A stretch of 64,000 nt of DNA from Psychrobacillus sp. OK032 (lineage in GTDB: Bacteria > Bacillota > Bacilli > Bacillales_A > Planococcaceae). The stretch is from assembly GCF_900111345.1 (NCBI RefSeq), contig NZ_FOGY01000007.1, positions 1-64,000 of the forward strand, given 5' to 3'. The notes beneath the pieces were generated by a model. That model ran no database searches, had not been told where the DNA came from, and saw nothing but the letters and a program-made list of their open reading frames with translations. Positions 62,608 through 64,000 of the stretch are shown in pieces (positions within the stretch are counted from its first letter, which is position 1; the number at the start of each line of letters is the position of its first letter). Both the position numbers and the translations under genes were made by a program.

Positions 62608-64000
62608 AAGAATAGACCTCCTTTCCAGTTTGCGTTTCGTAAATTCCACGGTAAACATTACTTCTCTCTAGTAGTTCTGTGTGTGTACCACTAGCTTCTA
62701 TCATTCCATCTTCTACAACTAGAATTTGATCTGCATCGATTATGGAAGATATTTTTGCTGAAATAATGAACACCGTTGTATTTGCATGATTTTGTTGTAA
62801 TGCTTGTTGAACAGAAGCTTCCGATAGGGCATCAATTGCAGAGGTGGAATCATCTAGTATTAAAACTGTCGGCTGACGGATAAACGCACGAGCCATCGAT
62901 ATTCGTTGTTTTTGGCCACCAGAGAGATTCGTTGCTCCTTGCATCAGTTCATGGGCAAATTTATCTTCTAGCTTATCGATAAACTCAATTGCGGCCGCAG
63001 ACTTAGCTGCTCCTTCCATTTCCAAAAGACTTGCTTCCTCTTTTCCATAGCGTAAATTGTCTTCTATTGCTCCTGAAAATAACGTAGCCTTTTGTGGAAC
63101 AAAGCCAATCATTTCTCTCAAGCGCTCAAGTGGATATTCCTTTAACTGAACCCCGTCGATTAGAATAGATCCCGAATCAGGATCATACAGCCTTGGGATC
63201 AGCTTGACGAGCGTTGACTTTCCACTACCAGTTGAGCCGATAATACCAATCTTCTCTCCTGCTTTTGCTCGGAATGATATTTTTTTCAGGACGTATTCTC
63301 CGTTTTTACTATAGCTAAAATACACCTCTTTAAACTCTACTTCACCTTTTATTTTAGGAAGTGTAGCAGATATTTCTTGTTCCTGAATATCAATTTCCGT
63401 ATCAAGTACTTGGCCAATTCGGTTAGCAGAAGTAAAAGACCGAGTAATTTGCATTAATACATGACTGCTCGACATCAGTCCATTCATAATAATATTTAAG
63501 TAATTAATAAAAGCCAAAATAACGCCAACTTGTAGCGTCCCTTCATTCACTTTTATTGCACCCATCCACATACCTGCCACGACCCCTAAATTCACTATAA
63601 ATAGCATAATCGGCATCAATGTTAGAATGACTTGTTCAGCAGACATATTCCGTTTCGTTAATGTATCATTTACTTTTTGGAAAGTTTTAATCTCATAATC
63701 TTGACGATCAAATGCTTTAATCACTCGAATACCCGCAAACGTTTCTTGTAGTTTTGTATTCACTTGATCCATCACATTTTGGACTTTTACAAATAACTGT
63801 CCCGATTTAGTCGAAAAATAATAAATACAAATCATTAAAATCGGTATCGCTACCAATAAGACCGGGAATAACTCGCGCGCCGTAAACCAAACAATTGCTA
63901 CGGATCCAATAAATAATAGCGGACCGCGTACAAAAACACGCAACGTCATCATTAATGCTTGCTGAACCGCTGTTACATCATTCGTTACAATTGTGATTAG
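62600..64000 (-). CDS. Heterodimeric ABC exporter subunit (YfiB-like), 5' end outside the window
   Basis: The frame stays open to base 64000 (first visible codons LITIVTNDVTAVQQALM), so the start lies outside; about 466 C-terminal residues are present. The visible part has about four transmembrane helices and an ATPase domain: Walker A GSTGSGKST, signature LSGGQKQR, and Walker B VLILDDSTSAID. Asp replaces the catalytic Glu, the mark of the degenerate site in heterodimeric exporters. Its partner is the next gene. Confidence 0.92.
   Translation of the reverse strand, partial: LITIVTNDVTAVQQALMMTLRVFVRGPLLFIGSVAIVWFTARELFPVLLVAIPILMICIYYFSTKSGQLFVKVQNVMDQVNTKLQETFAGIRVIKAFDRQDYEIKTFQKVNDTLTKRNMSAEQVILTLMPIMLFIVNLGVVAGMWMGAIKVNEGTLQVGVILAFINYLNIIMNGLMSSSHVLMQITRSFTSANRIGQVLDTEIDIQEQEISATLPKIKGEVEFKEVYFSYSKNGEYVLKKISFRAKAGEKIGIIGSTGSGKSTLVKLIPRLYDPDSGSILIDGVQLKEYPLERLREMIGFVPQKATLFSGAIEDNLRYGKEEASLLEMEGAAKSAAAIEFIDKLEDKFAHELMQGATNLSGGQKQRISMARAFIRQPTVLILDDSTSAIDALSEASVQQALQQNHANTTVFIISAKISSIIDADQILVVEDGMIEASGTHTELLERSNVYRGIYETQTGKEVYSYE

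Overview
This 64 kb window comes from a low-GC Gram-positive rod of the order Bacillales, most likely family Planococcaceae (Psychrobacillus/Lysinibacillus/Solibacillus type; this placement is inference). The evidence is the 5' end of a Bacillus-type 16S rRNA gene, ribosome-binding sites close to AGGAGG, frequent TTG and GTG starts, and a left half whose gene order follows the ddl-murF-cshA-ydbST-ydcA-acpS-ydcC-alr-ndoAI-ndoA-rsbRSTUVW-sigB-rsbX-tex-sprT-tRNA segment of Bacillus subtilis.

Left part (1-24 kb). A minus-strand stable-RNA operon (tRNA-Asn, Glu, Asp, Gln, Lys, Leu, Arg, Gly, then 16S running off the edge) has a TTGACG/TATAAT promoter and a second internal TTGACA/TACAAT promoter. 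Next come sprT, tex, the complete general stress operon (rsbR-S-T-U and rsbV-W-sigB-rsbX, with a SigB-type promoter before rsbV), the EndoAI/EndoA (MazEF-type) toxin pair, alr, a YdcC-type lipoprotein, acpS and a rhomboid protease. After these lie the PH-domain pair ydbST behind a consensus SigW promoter, the DEAD-box helicase cshA with a long leader, an esterase, murF, ddl, a two-subunit SMR transporter and a rodA-type glycosyltransferase.

Right part (24-64 kb). This is a mosaic of accessory and housekeeping genes. It includes two MFS transporters, an operon of an ABC-2 exporter plus an unusual acetyltransferase-aminotransferase fusion, tcyP, cardiolipin synthase, a VanY-type carboxypeptidase, yidC, an AraC regulator, several GNAT enzymes, an mhqO-like ring-cleaving dioxygenase with an MhqR-like operator, ypuA, cvfB, mntR, the cadmium resistance pair cadC-cadA with its operator, murB, an HxlR regulator divergent from yceI, a transporter with two M20 amidohydrolases, and three ABC multidrug exporter subunits (the last cut by the window edge).

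Three small genes too short for routine ORF calling (45, 32 and 51 aa) are supported by ribosome-binding sites and terminators. These three and a 98-aa YtxH-like gene have candidate SigB promoters, so the window appears to carry both the stress sigma factor operon and part of its regulon.

The most unusual content is noncoding. There are five copies (about 180-700 bp) of a modular MITE-like element with inverted ends and GC-rich palindromes. A second dispersed repeat family has expanded at one locus into an eleven-unit 32-bp tandem array. Three short intergenic arrays repeat different 6-11 bp cores at a spacing of 21 bp (20-21 bp in the third), two of them lying between a terminator and the next gene. 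All positions and motifs were read by eye; no database search was possible.
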